This document shows, piece by piece, positions 34,408-43,413 of a DNA stretch of 64,000 bases. A program made the position numbers and the translations under genes. The notes below the pieces were generated by a model. That model saw only the letters and a program-made list of their open reading frames with translations, was not told the DNA's origin and searched no databases. Each line of letters starts with the position of its first letter. The stretch's first letter is position 1. Source of the DNA: Streptomyces asiaticus (lineage in GTDB: Bacteria > Actinomycetota > Actinomycetes > Streptomycetales > Streptomycetaceae); assembly GCF_018138715.1 (NCBI RefSeq), contig NZ_JAGSHX010000006.1, positions 5,394,001 through 5,458,000 on the forward strand, read 5' to 3'.

Positions 34408-36828
34408 TCAGACGCGGGTCATGGGCCTGATGGCATTCGCGCGGTCGATCAGCGCCCCGAGCGCCTCGGGGCTGTCCGCCTGCCGGGCCAGCCGACGCAG
34501 GGTCTGCTCCAGCTCGGCGCGCAGCGCGCTTTCGTCCTCCCACTCCCCATACACCAGTGACGGGGATTCGGTTCCCCTCCGGGCCGCTTCAGCCGCCGGA
34601 TCGGCGCGCCCCTTCCGCACCCAGCGCCGTGAACGGGCATGCCCAGCCGGCGCACCCCTCCGCTCCCCGGCCCCCGGCTGCCGCTCCGCCCAGTCCAGCG
34701 TCACCTCCAGCGACTCCGCCGTCAGCCGGTCCCGGGCCGGGCCCGACTCGCGGCCCTCGTCCAGATACAGCCGCGGCAGCCTCGTGCGCACCTCCGCCAG
34801 GTCCTCGGCCGTCGGCAGGGCGTCGGGGTGGCCCAGCCGCCCCGACAGCACCCGCACTATGGCGATCCGCGCGGCGTCGTAGTGGCGGGAGACCTTCGGC
34901 ACCCCGCCGAGGATCTCCACCGTGCCGCCCCGGTCGCCCGCCGCGAGCCGGAGCCGGGCCAGCCCGAAGGCGGCGCTGCCCTGCGAGCGGTTGCGCTGCC
35001 ACACCGCCTCGTAGAACCGCTTGGCGGCCTCGTGGTCGCCCAGGTGCTCGGCGCAGTAGCCGAGCGCCAGCTTGGGCGCGTACTCCCCGGGCAGGGCGCT
35101 GTAGACCTCGTCGAACTCGCGCCGGGCGTCGGCCACCGCGCCGTCCGCGAGCCGCAGCAGGGCGCGGTGCCAGGACAGCCGCCAGTCGTACGGGGCGGCG
35201 GCGCCGATCAGCTCCACGGCGATCGCCAACTCATCGCCCGCCGCGTCCCGTTCGCCCAGCTCCAGATAGGCGCGGCAGACGCGCAGCCGGATCTCGGCGG
35301 AGGGGCGGGGGAAGGCGTGCAGCTGCTCGATCAGCCGACGCGGCCCGCTGTCGGTCGGGACGCCCAGCAGCGCCGCGCCGGGATCCGCCGCGTCCGGGAA
35401 CGGCACCGGCAGCCCGAGCGGCACCCGCTCCGGCTGGGGCAGCCCCGACGCCAGCAGCGGGCGCGGCTCCCCGTCCAGCCAGCGCTCCAGGTCCGGGATC
35501 CGGCCCAGCGAGGAGTCCAGCAGCGCCGAGGTCGGGGCGAAGAGCGTGGACGGCTCGGGCTGCTCCCGGCTGAGCCGCAACGAGTGGATCTCCCGCAGCA
35601 CGCCCCACAGTTGCTCGGACATCTCCGCGGCCGATCCGAACCGCCGCTCCGGGTCGGCCGCGGTGGCGCGGGCCAGCACCCGGCGATAGGACTCGGCGCC
35701 CAGGCCCGGCGGCCGCTGGGTCTGCCGGGCGGCCTTGTCCGAGAGCTCCTCGAGCGTTCTGCCGACCCCGAAGAGGTCATGGCGCTCGGTGAGCGCGGAG
35801 GCGCCCCGGGCCAGCACCTCGGGGGCGGCGAACGCCTCGGTGATCACCGGCGGCCCGCCGTCCCGCTGGCCCAGCCGCCGCACCGCGCCGAGGTCGATCA
35901 CCTTGACCCGGTCCTCGTAGTGCATCACATTGCTCGGCTTGAGATCGCAGTACAGCAGCTTCTCGCCGTGCAGATAGCCCAGCGCCCGCAGCACCAGACA
36001 GCCGTAGGCCAGGATGTGCTCGTACAGCCGCGGCCCGTCGTACGGCTTCACCGCGTCCGCGATGTGGTCCTTGATCTGGGCGAGGGTCATCCCGCCGACG
36101 AACTCCATCACGATGTAGCCCGTCAGCGCCCCGTCGTCGCGAGGGTCGGGCTGGGTGACGTAGTTGATGATCCGGACGATGCCGGGGTGGTCGAGCATGG
36201 TCAGATAGCGGCGCTCCTCGACCGCCACCCGCAGGGCCGCCTCGTCCTCGTTGTTGATCAGGCCCTTGATGGCCACGGGCTGGTCGTCCAGCTGGGTGTC
36301 CTCGGCGAGATAGACCCAGCCGAGCCCGCCGTACCCGACGCAGCCGATCACCCGGTACTGATCGCCCAGCAGATCGCCGGGGCTCAGCCGCGGGGTGAAG
36401 TCGAACTGATGGCGGCAGCGCGGGCAGTAGCCCCGGGAGAGCGCGGACTGTCCGGCGTAGGGCGCGCCCACGATCTCGTCGCACCCCTCCCAGCCGCAGG
36501 TCTGGCCGCGCGAGGGAGGGTGCGGATCGTCCATCACCAGGTCGCGCAGCGAGGGCAGTTCGACGCGGGGCAGGTCCAGCAGGCCCTCGCCCGCCGGCCG
36601 CACCGTGAACTTCCGCGCCACATCGCGGCGGCGGGCACGGGCCGTGGTCGCGGTGGACTCGGACACCAGAGGGGCGGCGGGCTCAACGGGCGGGGGAGCG
36701 GGAGAAGGGGCGGCGGGCAGGGGTCTTCGGCCGCACTCCGAGCAGAAGCCCCGGGCGTTGATCCGGCCCAGGCCCTCGCCGCGGCAGTCCTGGCGACCGC
36801 AGACCGCCCCATCCGTCGGGTCCGTCAT
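34408..36828 (-). CDS. PknG-type serine/threonine protein kinase
   Basis: An 806-residue soluble kinase. The N-terminus has two Cys4 zinc sites (Cys10, 15, 29, 32; Cys111, 116, 135, 138), the second like the rubredoxin-type module of mycobacterial PknG. The kinase domain has GYGGLG (165-170), Lys188, YCDLKPSN in place of HRD (Asp295) and DLG in place of DFG (312-314); these variants are the mark of the PknG family (YNDLKPEN and DLG there). The C-terminal ~350 residues are helical TPR-like repeats. The start overlaps the protease-like gene by 4 bases. Mycobacterial PknG controls the TCA cycle and glutamate through an FHA protein; a similar metabolic role is inferred here. Confidence 0.88.
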   Translation of the reverse strand: MTDPTDGAVCGRQDCRGEGLGRINARGFCSECGRRPLPAAPSPAPPPVEPAAPLVSESTATTARARRRDVARKFTVRPAGEGLLDLPRVELPSLRDLVMDDPHPPSRGQTCGWEGCDEIVGAPYAGQSALSRGYCPRCRHQFDFTPRLSPGDLLGDQYRVIGCVGYGGLGWVYLAEDTQLDDQPVAIKGLINNEDEAALRVAVEERRYLTMLDHPGIVRIINYVTQPDPRDDGALTGYIVMEFVGGMTLAQIKDHIADAVKPYDGPRLYEHILAYGCLVLRALGYLHGEKLLYCDLKPSNVMHYEDRVKVIDLGAVRRLGQRDGGPPVITEAFAAPEVLARGASALTERHDLFGVGRTLEELSDKAARQTQRPPGLGAESYRRVLARATAADPERRFGSAAEMSEQLWGVLREIHSLRLSREQPEPSTLFAPTSALLDSSLGRIPDLERWLDGEPRPLLASGLPQPERVPLGLPVPFPDAADPGAALLGVPTDSGPRRLIEQLHAFPRPSAEIRLRVCRAYLELGERDAAGDELAIAVELIGAAAPYDWRLSWHRALLRLADGAVADARREFDEVYSALPGEYAPKLALGYCAEHLGDHEAAKRFYEAVWQRNRSQGSAAFGLARLRLAAGDRGGTVEILGGVPKVSRHYDAARIAIVRVLSGRLGHPDALPTAEDLAEVRTRLPRLYLDEGRESGPARDRLTAESLEVTLDWAERQPGAGERRGAPAGHARSRRWVRKGRADPAAEAARRGTESPSLVYGEWEDESALRAELEQTLRRLARQADSPEALGALIDRANAIRPMTRV

Positions 36829-38540
36829 GGCGCCTCCCCCTCCGGCGGTGTGTGCACGGCGGCCACGAACCGGTCGACGGCGCGACGGGCCTCCGGCAGA
36901 TCGCAGGGCACCTCGGCCAGCAGCCGCACCGCGGCGCGGTGCAGCGGAATCAGCTCGGCCCGCTCGGACTCGGCCTTGGTCCCGAGCATCGCCGTGTACG
37001 ACACCAGCTGCCACTTCAGCTCCTGGACCGCCGGCTGCTGGGCGTCGATCGTCCGCAGCGTCTCCTCGGCCCGCTCGGCGACCGCCCGCACCGAGTGCTC
37101 GAACGCGGCCAGTTTGGCGACGATGCGGTGGGAGCGCAGCTCGGGGTCGGAGCGCAGCCGGGTCAGATTGATCCGCAGGGCCGTGGCGTCCTCGGCGTCC
37201 GATAAGGACGAGCGGCGCGCCCCGCGCTCGGCCGTCTCGTGCTCGCGGTCGGCGGCGAGGGCCACCCGCCCGGCGAGCTCGTCCAGCCAGGCGTCGATCC
37301 GGGCCGCCTCGGGGCGGAACAGCCGCTCGGCCAGCCGCAGTCCGCTCGAGTGGGGGTCGCGGAAGACCAGCAGCAGCCGGCTGCCCCGGTCGGCGAGCAG
37401 CTTCATGAAGCCGACCAGCGCCTCCGGATCGCGGGCGCGGTCCACGCCGACGGCCACGATGGTGAGCGGCACCGCGTTGGCCCGGACCCGGCTGAGCGGG
37501 GAGGTGTCGCCGGGCGAGCGCAGATCCATCCGGTCCGCGACCCGCAGCGCGACCTCGGTGTCGGTGCGCTTGGTGACGTCGATGGCCAGGTCCACGCTGC
37601 CCAGCGGCGGTACGGTGCCGCGCGGCGCGGCCGAGACCGCCTCGTCGGGGCCGCCGCCCGACAGCTCGCGGTCGGCGAGCGTGATGGCGCGGCTCAGCGC
37701 CTCGTACCGCGCGTGGTCGTCGTCCTCGATGACCACGGTCTCCACGTCCGTGATGCCCGCGCGCCCGGTCAGGGGCTCCCGGCGCAGCCATACGGCGAGC
37801 CGCTGGGCGAAGCCGATGTCCTGGACGCCGGTGGTCAGCGGGGAGACCAGCGGCCGGTCCACCCCGGGGTCCCCGCGCACCCAGCGGTGGACCACCGGCA
37901 GATGGCGCACGATCGTCTCGACCGGGATCATGTAGGAGACGCTGAGGCGCTCGGCGGAGGGCACGTCGACGGGGTCGTCGTACCGGCTGACGACCATGCC
38001 GATGACATGCCGGGTCGCCTCGTCCTCCACCCCGGCGCCGCTGAAGCCCTTACGGACCACATCCCTGGGCGACTTGGGGTCGAGACCCACCCACTCCGCC
38101 CGGGGGCCGACCCGCCCGGCGGTCTTCGCGCGCAGATAGTGGCCGTTGTCGAGCCCCTTGGGGAAGCCGCCCATCCACACCGGCCGGCCGAGCACCGGCG
38201 GCAGCCGGTAGAGCGGTGCGGCGTGCTCGGCGGGCTGCGGCCGGCTCAGCCGCAGCAGCGCCACATCGCCGCAGCCGTCGGAGCGCTGGGGCACCCAGCA
38301 GCCGTCGGCGACGCGCGCGGGGACGGGCTGGGCCTCGTGCACCTCGACCAGCTCGACCAGCACCTCGGTGGCGGGCACCGGGAGCCCGTCGTCGGGGATC
38401 ACATGGGCGCACGTCAGCACCGTCTCACTGCCCAGGAGGATTCCGGCGCCCAGGACGTCACCGGCCGAACTACGGATCCTCACCCGCCATGTGCCCCCGT
38501 TGGAGGTCGCATCGGCGGTAATGCCCATTTCCGCCCCCAT
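36825..38540 (-). CDS. Trypsin-fold (S1/PA clan) protein with C-terminal effector region
   Basis: A 571-residue protein without signal peptide. The first ~240 residues are a chymotrypsin-like domain with a complete triad: His46 in LTCAHV, Asp92 in CGDVALL, Ser167 in GFSGAGV, the last replacing the common GDSGGP. Residues ~260-430 look like an alpha-beta domain ('LTIVAVGVDRARDPEAL' and 'GSRLLLVFRDPHSSGL'), followed by a helical tail. Cytosolic trypsin-fold proteins of this kind are common in actinobacterial conflict and signalling systems. ATG 38540 is chosen, though ATG 38528 is possible. It is the first gene of the kinase unit and overlaps the kinase start by 4 bases. Confidence 0.8.
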   Translation of the reverse strand: MGAEMGITADATSNGGTWRVRIRSSAGDVLGAGILLGSETVLTCAHVIPDDGLPVPATEVLVELVEVHEAQPVPARVADGCWVPQRSDGCGDVALLRLSRPQPAEHAAPLYRLPPVLGRPVWMGGFPKGLDNGHYLRAKTAGRVGPRAEWVGLDPKSPRDVVRKGFSGAGVEDEATRHVIGMVVSRYDDPVDVPSAERLSVSYMIPVETIVRHLPVVHRWVRGDPGVDRPLVSPLTTGVQDIGFAQRLAVWLRREPLTGRAGITDVETVVIEDDDHARYEALSRAITLADRELSGGGPDEAVSAAPRGTVPPLGSVDLAIDVTKRTDTEVALRVADRMDLRSPGDTSPLSRVRANAVPLTIVAVGVDRARDPEALVGFMKLLADRGSRLLLVFRDPHSSGLRLAERLFRPEAARIDAWLDELAGRVALAADREHETAERGARRSSLSDAEDATALRINLTRLRSDPELRSHRIVAKLAAFEHSVRAVAERAEETLRTIDAQQPAVQELKWQLVSYTAMLGTKAESERAELIPLHRAAVRLLAEVPCDLPEARRAVDRFVAAVHTPPEGEAP

Positions 38541-39017
38541 GTGGCAAGAGCATACGCCCGAGAGGTACGGAAGTGACCCGTCCGTCCGATGGGTCACGGG
38601 AACGGGTGAGGGGCGGGGCCGGGACCGGAGCGGGGCGGCACCGGGACCCGAGAGGGACGGACCCGGAGCCGGAGAGGGCGTGCCAGGGCGGTACGGGGCG
38701 GGATGGCAGGCCCGGCGCGTCCGGTGTGCGGCGCCTCCGGTCTCGCGCGCCCGGCCATTCGGGTGACGTGGCGTCACCTCTTCTTGTGGCGGGCTACGTC
38801 GGATGGATTACTGAAAGTGTGCGGTGGAACCTCCCGTCGATTCTTTCGGCGCTGGGGGCGCCGCATCCTCGCCGGAGCCGGGCGCCAGGCGTACCGCGAG
38901 GAGGACCGGGCGGGTGCCCCAAAGCCCGCGGTCGCGCACCGGACCGCCGTGAGCGCGAGCGGGTCCAGCCCGCCCGGTCCCGTCCACGCCCCGCCCTCAC
39001 CCAGGAGGCAATGCGCC
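38541..39017. other. Divergent region between the kinase unit and IPT genes
   Basis: 477 bases. Frames across it are very Arg/Pro/Gly rich and start without ribosome sites, so I call no gene. Short direct repeats of GGGACCGG/ACCGGGAC words occur at 38615-38680. An AT-richer patch near 38790-38840, containing GGATTACT, is the most likely promoter area for the IPT genes. The kinase-unit promoter should lie near 38545-38600 on the minus strand but I cannot point to clear boxes. Confidence 0.4.
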
Positions 39018-39770
39018 ATGCCCATCTCACCCAATCAGGGGTCCAGCGCCGGCGGACAGACCGTCGTCATCACCGGCAGCAACCTCGGCGGTGCCACGGC
39101 CGTCCACTTCGGCAGCAAACTGGCCACCATCACCGCCAACAACGCCACGTCCGTGACGGTCACCTCACCCTCCGGCAACGGGGTGGTGCCGGTGACCGTG
39201 ACCACGCCCGGCGGCACCAGCAACCCGCTGAACTTCTTCTACATCGGCCCGCCCTTCAAGTCCGTGCTGAGCGACACCTCGGGACCGCTCGCCGGCGGCA
39301 ACACCGTCAGCATCACCGGCACCGGTCTTTCGACCGCCAGCGCCGTGGCCTTCGGCGCCAACTCCGCGACGCCGACCGTCGTCTCCGACAGCCAGATCAC
39401 CGTGGCCGTACCGGCCGGCGCCGCGGCCGGGCCGGTCGGAGTGACCGTCACCACCGCGGGCGGCTCCAACAACGGCTTCTCCTACACCTATGTGGCCACC
39501 CCGACGGTCACCGGCTTCACGCCCGCCTCGGGTCCGCCCTCCGGCGGCACCACGGTGACCATCACCGGCACCAACCTGTCCACCACCCAGTCGGTGACCT
39601 TCGGCGGCAACGCGGCGTCGTTCACAGTCATCAGCGACACCTCCGTCTCCGCGGTGTCGCCGCCCACCTCGGACGGGGCGCCCGGCCCCGCCGGCATCAC
39701 GGTCACCACCCTGGCCGGCAGCGCCGGCGCCGCGACCCCGTTCCAGTACGTCGCCGGTCCGGGCATCTGA
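39018..39770 (+). CDS. IPT/TIG repeat protein, three domains
   Basis: A 250-residue protein made only of three IPT/TIG immunoglobulin-like domains of ~82 residues (starting near 2, 83 and 166), each with a 'GGxTVxITGxNL' opening and a '(A/P)GGTSNxxxFxY' closing strand. It has no signal peptide, lipobox, anchor or membrane helix. ATG 39018 follows AGGAGG with 9 bases spacing. IPT domains usually bind carbohydrate or act as spacers on surface proteins; a leaderless one might leave the cell by a non-Sec route or belong to a contractile or filament structure. No such structure is seen in this window. A longer sister gene follows 36 bases later. Confidence 0.85.
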   Translation: MPISPNQGSSAGGQTVVITGSNLGGATAVHFGSKLATITANNATSVTVTSPSGNGVVPVTVTTPGGTSNPLNFFYIGPPFKSVLSDTSGPLAGGNTVSITGTGLSTASAVAFGANSATPTVVSDSQITVAVPAGAAAGPVGVTVTTAGGSNNGFSYTYVATPTVTGFTPASGPPSGGTTVTITGTNLSTTQSVTFGGNAASFTVISDTSVSAVSPPTSDGAPGPAGITVTTLAGSAGAATPFQYVAGPGI

Positions 39771-39806
39771 TCACCCGTGGGACGACCCGCCAGAAGGAGA
39801 GCCGCC

Positions 39807-41117
39807 TTGAGTACCCCTCAAGCCACAGGTACAGACACTGGTCCCTCGACGGCCGTGGCGTCCCCTCCTGTGATCAGTTCCGTGAATCCCGCCGCCGGTT
39901 CGCCCGGCGGCGGGACCCCGGTCACGCTGACCGGGAGCAACTTCACCCAGGCCATGGCGGTCCGCTTCGGCCCGAACTTCGCCTTGTCGTACACCGTGGT
40001 CTCCGCCACGCAGATCACTGCGGTGGCGCCGCCCGGCAGCGGCACCGTGCAGATCACGGTGACGACACCGGCCGGGACGAGCAACGGGGTGGCGTTCGGC
40101 TATGCCGCCGCCCCCACCCTCACCGCCATCTCGCCCGCCTCGGGCCCCGCCACCGGCGGTACGACGGTCACCCTGACCGGCACCAATCTCCTTGGTGCGA
40201 CGGCGGTCAGGTTCGGGGCCGTCAACGCCACGTCCTTCACGGTGGTGTCGGCGACGCAGATCACGGCGGTGGCGCCGGCGGGCAGTGGCGCGGCGCAGGT
40301 CACGGTGAGCGGGCCGGGCGGGACGAGCAATGGGGTGTCGTACGCCTATGTGGTGGTGGCGGTGCCGGTGCTGACGGCTGTCTCGCCGGGGCAGGGGCCG
40401 GTCGGTGGTGGGAATACGGTGACGCTCTCCGGTAGCGGCCTTACGGGCGTCACGGCGGTCACTTTCGGCTCCACGCCCGCCCTGTCGTTCACCGTGGTCT
40501 CGGCCACCCAGATCACCGCGGTCGCCCCGCCGGGGGCCGCCGGGCCGGTGCAGATCACCGTGACCGGGCCGGGCGGCACCAGCAATGGGGTCACGTACTT
40601 CTACGTCGGCGTCCCCACTCTCACCGGCGCCTCACCCGCCCAGGGCCCCACCGCAGGCGGTACGACCGTCACCCTGACCGGCACCAATCTGCTCGGTGCG
40701 ACGGCGGTCAGGTTCGGGGCCGTCAACGCGACCTCCTTCACGGTGGTCTCGGCCACGCAGATCACGGCCGTGGCGCCGTCCGGCAGCGGCACCGTGCAGA
40801 TCACGGTGGTGACGCCGGGCGGCACCAGCAACGGCGTCTCGTACACCTATGTCCCCACGCCCGTTCTCACCAGCCTGTCGCCGACCCAGGGGCCGCTCGG
40901 CGCCGGGACCACGGTCACGCTCTTCGGCAGCGGTCTCACCGCCACCGGCTCGGTGGTCTTCGGCTCCACGCCCGCGTCCTTCACCGTCGTCTCCGACACC
41001 TGGGTCACCGCCATCGCCCCGTCCGGGCCCGCCGGGCCGGTGAACGTACACGTCATCACGGTCGGCGGCAGCAGCAACAGCCTCGTCTACACCCGGGTGG
41101 CGCCGCCCGGGATCTAG
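39807..41117 (+). CDS. IPT/TIG repeat protein, five domains
   Basis: A 436-residue paralogue of the preceding protein. After a 20-residue Thr/Ser-rich start come five IPT/TIG domains of ~82 residues. Domains 2 and 4 are nearly identical even in DNA (40130-40330 against 40610-40850), a sign of recent duplication. The protein lacks a signal peptide or anchor. The start is TTG 39807, six bases after AGAAGGAGA; the upstream GTG has no such site. It is very probably co-transcribed with the three-domain gene and could form a rod with it. Function is unknown. Confidence 0.85.
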   Translation: MSTPQATGTDTGPSTAVASPPVISSVNPAAGSPGGGTPVTLTGSNFTQAMAVRFGPNFALSYTVVSATQITAVAPPGSGTVQITVTTPAGTSNGVAFGYAAAPTLTAISPASGPATGGTTVTLTGTNLLGATAVRFGAVNATSFTVVSATQITAVAPAGSGAAQVTVSGPGGTSNGVSYAYVVVAVPVLTAVSPGQGPVGGGNTVTLSGSGLTGVTAVTFGSTPALSFTVVSATQITAVAPPGAAGPVQITVTGPGGTSNGVTYFYVGVPTLTGASPAQGPTAGGTTVTLTGTNLLGATAVRFGAVNATSFTVVSATQITAVAPSGSGTVQITVVTPGGTSNGVSYTYVPTPVLTSLSPTQGPLGAGTTVTLFGSGLTATGSVVFGSTPASFTVVSDTWVTAIAPSGPAGPVNVHVITVGGSSNSLVYTRVAPPGI

Positions 41118-41148
41118 GAGCGAGGAGGAGGCCAGGAGCCAGGAGGAG

Positions 41149-43125
41149 CTAGGAGCCGAGGCCCGGGGCCGCCGCCCCGGCGCGCAGCGGCCGGTCGGCG
41201 CACGGCCGGGACCACCACACCCCCTCGCCGTGCGTCAGCCGGGGCAGGACCCGCTCGAAACCGTGCACCCGGCGGGCCGGGAGCTCGCCCCGCAGCAGCC
41301 ACCCCGTGGCACCGTCCACGCTCTCGCCGATGTCCGCTTCGGCGGCGGCGAGCTGGGCGGTGACCGCGGCGAGCGTCTCGGCCGGAAGCTCCAGTTCGAA
41401 GGCGTGGTACGGCTCGTAGATCCGCCACCCCGCCCGCTCCAGGGCCTCCCCGAGGACCACCGGGGTGAGGTCGCGGAAGTCGGCCGCGGTGCTCAGCGGG
41501 CCGATGAACCCGGAGCGAATGAGGACGGCCCGGCAGTCCGTCACCGAGCGGCCACGGGGCCCGTGGAACAGCGTCTCGTACACGGTCTCCTCGATCGCGT
41601 TGTGGAACGCGCGGGGCAGCGCGCCCAGTTCCGTCTCATAGCCGAAGACCACCCCGGCGCCGCGCTCGGTGGGCTCCACGCGCAGCCCGACCGTCGCCCA
41701 CGGCCCGGTGTGGCCGACCCGGGCGATCTCGCGGACGGCCTCGCCGATCCCCGAGGGACGCTCGACCAGCACCGGGCGGCTCGGTTCGAAGTCCGCCTCG
41801 ATGCCGTAGTCCTGGACCAGCGTGGCCGCGATGATCTCCTTCTGCACCTCCCCGTACAGCAGTACCGAGGTGGCCCCGCCCGGCATCGGCCGCGCGTGGA
41901 TCAGCGGATCCTGGTCGGCCAGGTCCAGCAGCGCGGTGTGCAGCCGGGACGCGGCGGCGGCGCCGGGCTCGCGGGCGTGGACGAGGGTCTGGAGGCTGGG
42001 CGCGGCGAAGTGCCGACGGTCCGACGGGGCGTCGTGGACGGGCCCGAGGCGGTCGCCGACCCGGACCCCGGGCAGCCCCTTGATCCTCGCGATGTTCCCG
42101 GCGGTCAGCGGCTCCCGCGCGGCCCCCGCGTCGCCGATGACCTCCAGCGCGGTGATCTGCCCGGTGTGCTCGGTCAGGGCACCGCCGGGCTCGCGGCGGT
42201 GCAGGGTCACCCGCTGCCGCAGCGTCACCTCGCCGGAGAACAGCCGCAGATAGGCCGTACGGCCACCACGGGCGCCGCTCCTGCCGCCTGTGCCACCTGT
42301 GCCGCCCCCGCCGCGCTCCACGGCGAAGACCGTGCCGCGCGGCTCCGCGCCGCCCGGCGCGGGTGGCACCAGCCGCGCCACCCCCTCGACCAGCGCCCCG
42401 ACCCCCTCGCCGCTGAGCGCCGAGCCGAAGAAGACCGGATGCGCCAGCCCCGCCGCCGTACCGGCCGCGAGCGCCGCCCCCACCTCCTCGGCCGAGGGCG
42501 GCGGACCGTCCACGACCCGCGCGAGCATCGCGTCATCGGTCTCGGCCAGCACCTCGGCCGCCTCCGCGCGCACCCCCGGATCGTCCAGGGAGCGCGGCCG
42601 GGCGCGGGCGTTCCGCGTGCCCAACTCCCTTACCGTCGTCAGCGGGACGAGATGCGGCGCCAGGGTGCGCCGGATGTCGTCGAGCAGCCCCTCGTCGCGG
42701 GCGCCCGCACGGTCGATCTTGTTGATGAAGAGCAGCACCGGGAGCCGCAGCCGCCGCAGGGTCTTCATCAGCACCCGGGTCTGCGCCTGGACACCCTCGA
42801 CGGCGGACAGCACGAGCACCGCGCCGTCGAGCACCCCGAGGGCGCGCTCGACCTCGGCGATGAAGTCGGAGTGGCCGGGGGTGTCGATCAGGTTGATCTG
42901 GGTGTCCCCGGTGGTGAGGGACGCGACCGCGGTCCGCACGGTGATACCGCGCTGCCGCTCGATCTCGCCGGTGTCGGTCTGGGTGTCCCCGGTGTCGACG
43001 CTGCCGAGCCGGTCGATCACCCCGGCGTCGTAGAGCAGCCGCTCGGTCAGGCTGGTCTTACCGGCGTCGACATGGGCGAGCACACCGATGTTGAGGGTCC
43101 GTGAGACCCGTGGAGAGCTGGGCAT
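41149..43125 (-). CDS. Otr(A)/Tet(M)-type ribosomal protection GTPase
   Basis: A 658-residue translational GTPase related to EF-G. AHVDAGKT (17-24) is the P-loop; 'RQRGITVRTAVAS' switch I, DTPGH switch II, and NKID the guanine motif. The C-terminal ~300 residues follow the Otr(A) pattern, such as 'TVGLRVEPTERGAGVVF', 'FHNAIEETV' and 'TPVVLGEALERAGWRIYEPYHAFELE'. Members release tetracyclines from the 30S subunit; many producers and non-producers carry one. A Gly/Arg-rich stretch near 275-290 is an insertion. ATG 43125 is at the family position. No tetracycline biosynthesis genes are nearby. The gene converges with the IPT genes. Confidence 0.88.
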   Translation of the reverse strand: MPSSPRVSRTLNIGVLAHVDAGKTSLTERLLYDAGVIDRLGSVDTGDTQTDTGEIERQRGITVRTAVASLTTGDTQINLIDTPGHSDFIAEVERALGVLDGAVLVLSAVEGVQAQTRVLMKTLRRLRLPVLLFINKIDRAGARDEGLLDDIRRTLAPHLVPLTTVRELGTRNARARPRSLDDPGVRAEAAEVLAETDDAMLARVVDGPPPSAEEVGAALAAGTAAGLAHPVFFGSALSGEGVGALVEGVARLVPPAPGGAEPRGTVFAVERGGGGTGGTGGRSGARGGRTAYLRLFSGEVTLRQRVTLHRREPGGALTEHTGQITALEVIGDAGAAREPLTAGNIARIKGLPGVRVGDRLGPVHDAPSDRRHFAAPSLQTLVHAREPGAAAASRLHTALLDLADQDPLIHARPMPGGATSVLLYGEVQKEIIAATLVQDYGIEADFEPSRPVLVERPSGIGEAVREIARVGHTGPWATVGLRVEPTERGAGVVFGYETELGALPRAFHNAIEETVYETLFHGPRGRSVTDCRAVLIRSGFIGPLSTAADFRDLTPVVLGEALERAGWRIYEPYHAFELELPAETLAAVTAQLAAAEADIGESVDGATGWLLRGELPARRVHGFERVLPRLTHGEGVWWSRPCADRPLRAGAAAPGLGS

Positions 43126-43413
43126 GGATGCTGAGGTCCTCGAAGACGGTCGTCCGGTGGGGGCGCTGAGTCGTTCCGAGGAATCGGCGCATCGGTTGCT
43201 CCTGCTCGTAGATGTCTCGTGGACGCCTCGTCGATGTGAGGTCGCGGACATCCTGGACACGGGGGCGGGCGGAGGCAACCGAATTTCGGGCGGACCGTCA
43301 CCGCGCAACCCCCGGCCCGTCCGTAGAAAGCGCTGTCACGCCTCTCGACAACGCCCGCCGCTGCCCCGACGCTTCGTAAGCGACGGGGGCCGGTGCGGCG
43401 GAGGGGACTGACG
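43126..43413. other. Divergent region, ribosomal protection gene / GH30 gene
   Basis: 288 bases without a credible gene. The minus-strand frame of the GTPase stays open about 60 codons upstream of its ATG, with a GTG in a Ser/Arg/Thr-rich stretch, so a leader peptide or a longer N-terminus is possible. GGAGGGG at 43400-43406 is the ribosome site of the GH30 gene. I see no strong terminator or palindrome. Confidence 0.35.

Noticed and set aside
34639..37935. A 1098-residue plus-strand open frame
   Set aside because: Antisense of the PknG-type kinase and protease-like genes; no ribosome site or recognisable domain.
38573..40435. A 620-residue plus-strand open frame full of His/Arg
   Set aside because: It overlaps the IPT genes in another frame; its His-rich look is the frame shadow of Thr/Gly repeats, and its codon positions lack the usual third-base GC pattern.
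41118..41148. Repeated GGAGGAGGCCAGGAG words as strong ribosome sites
   Set aside because: They lie between two convergent stops and precede no start codon in a usable frame.
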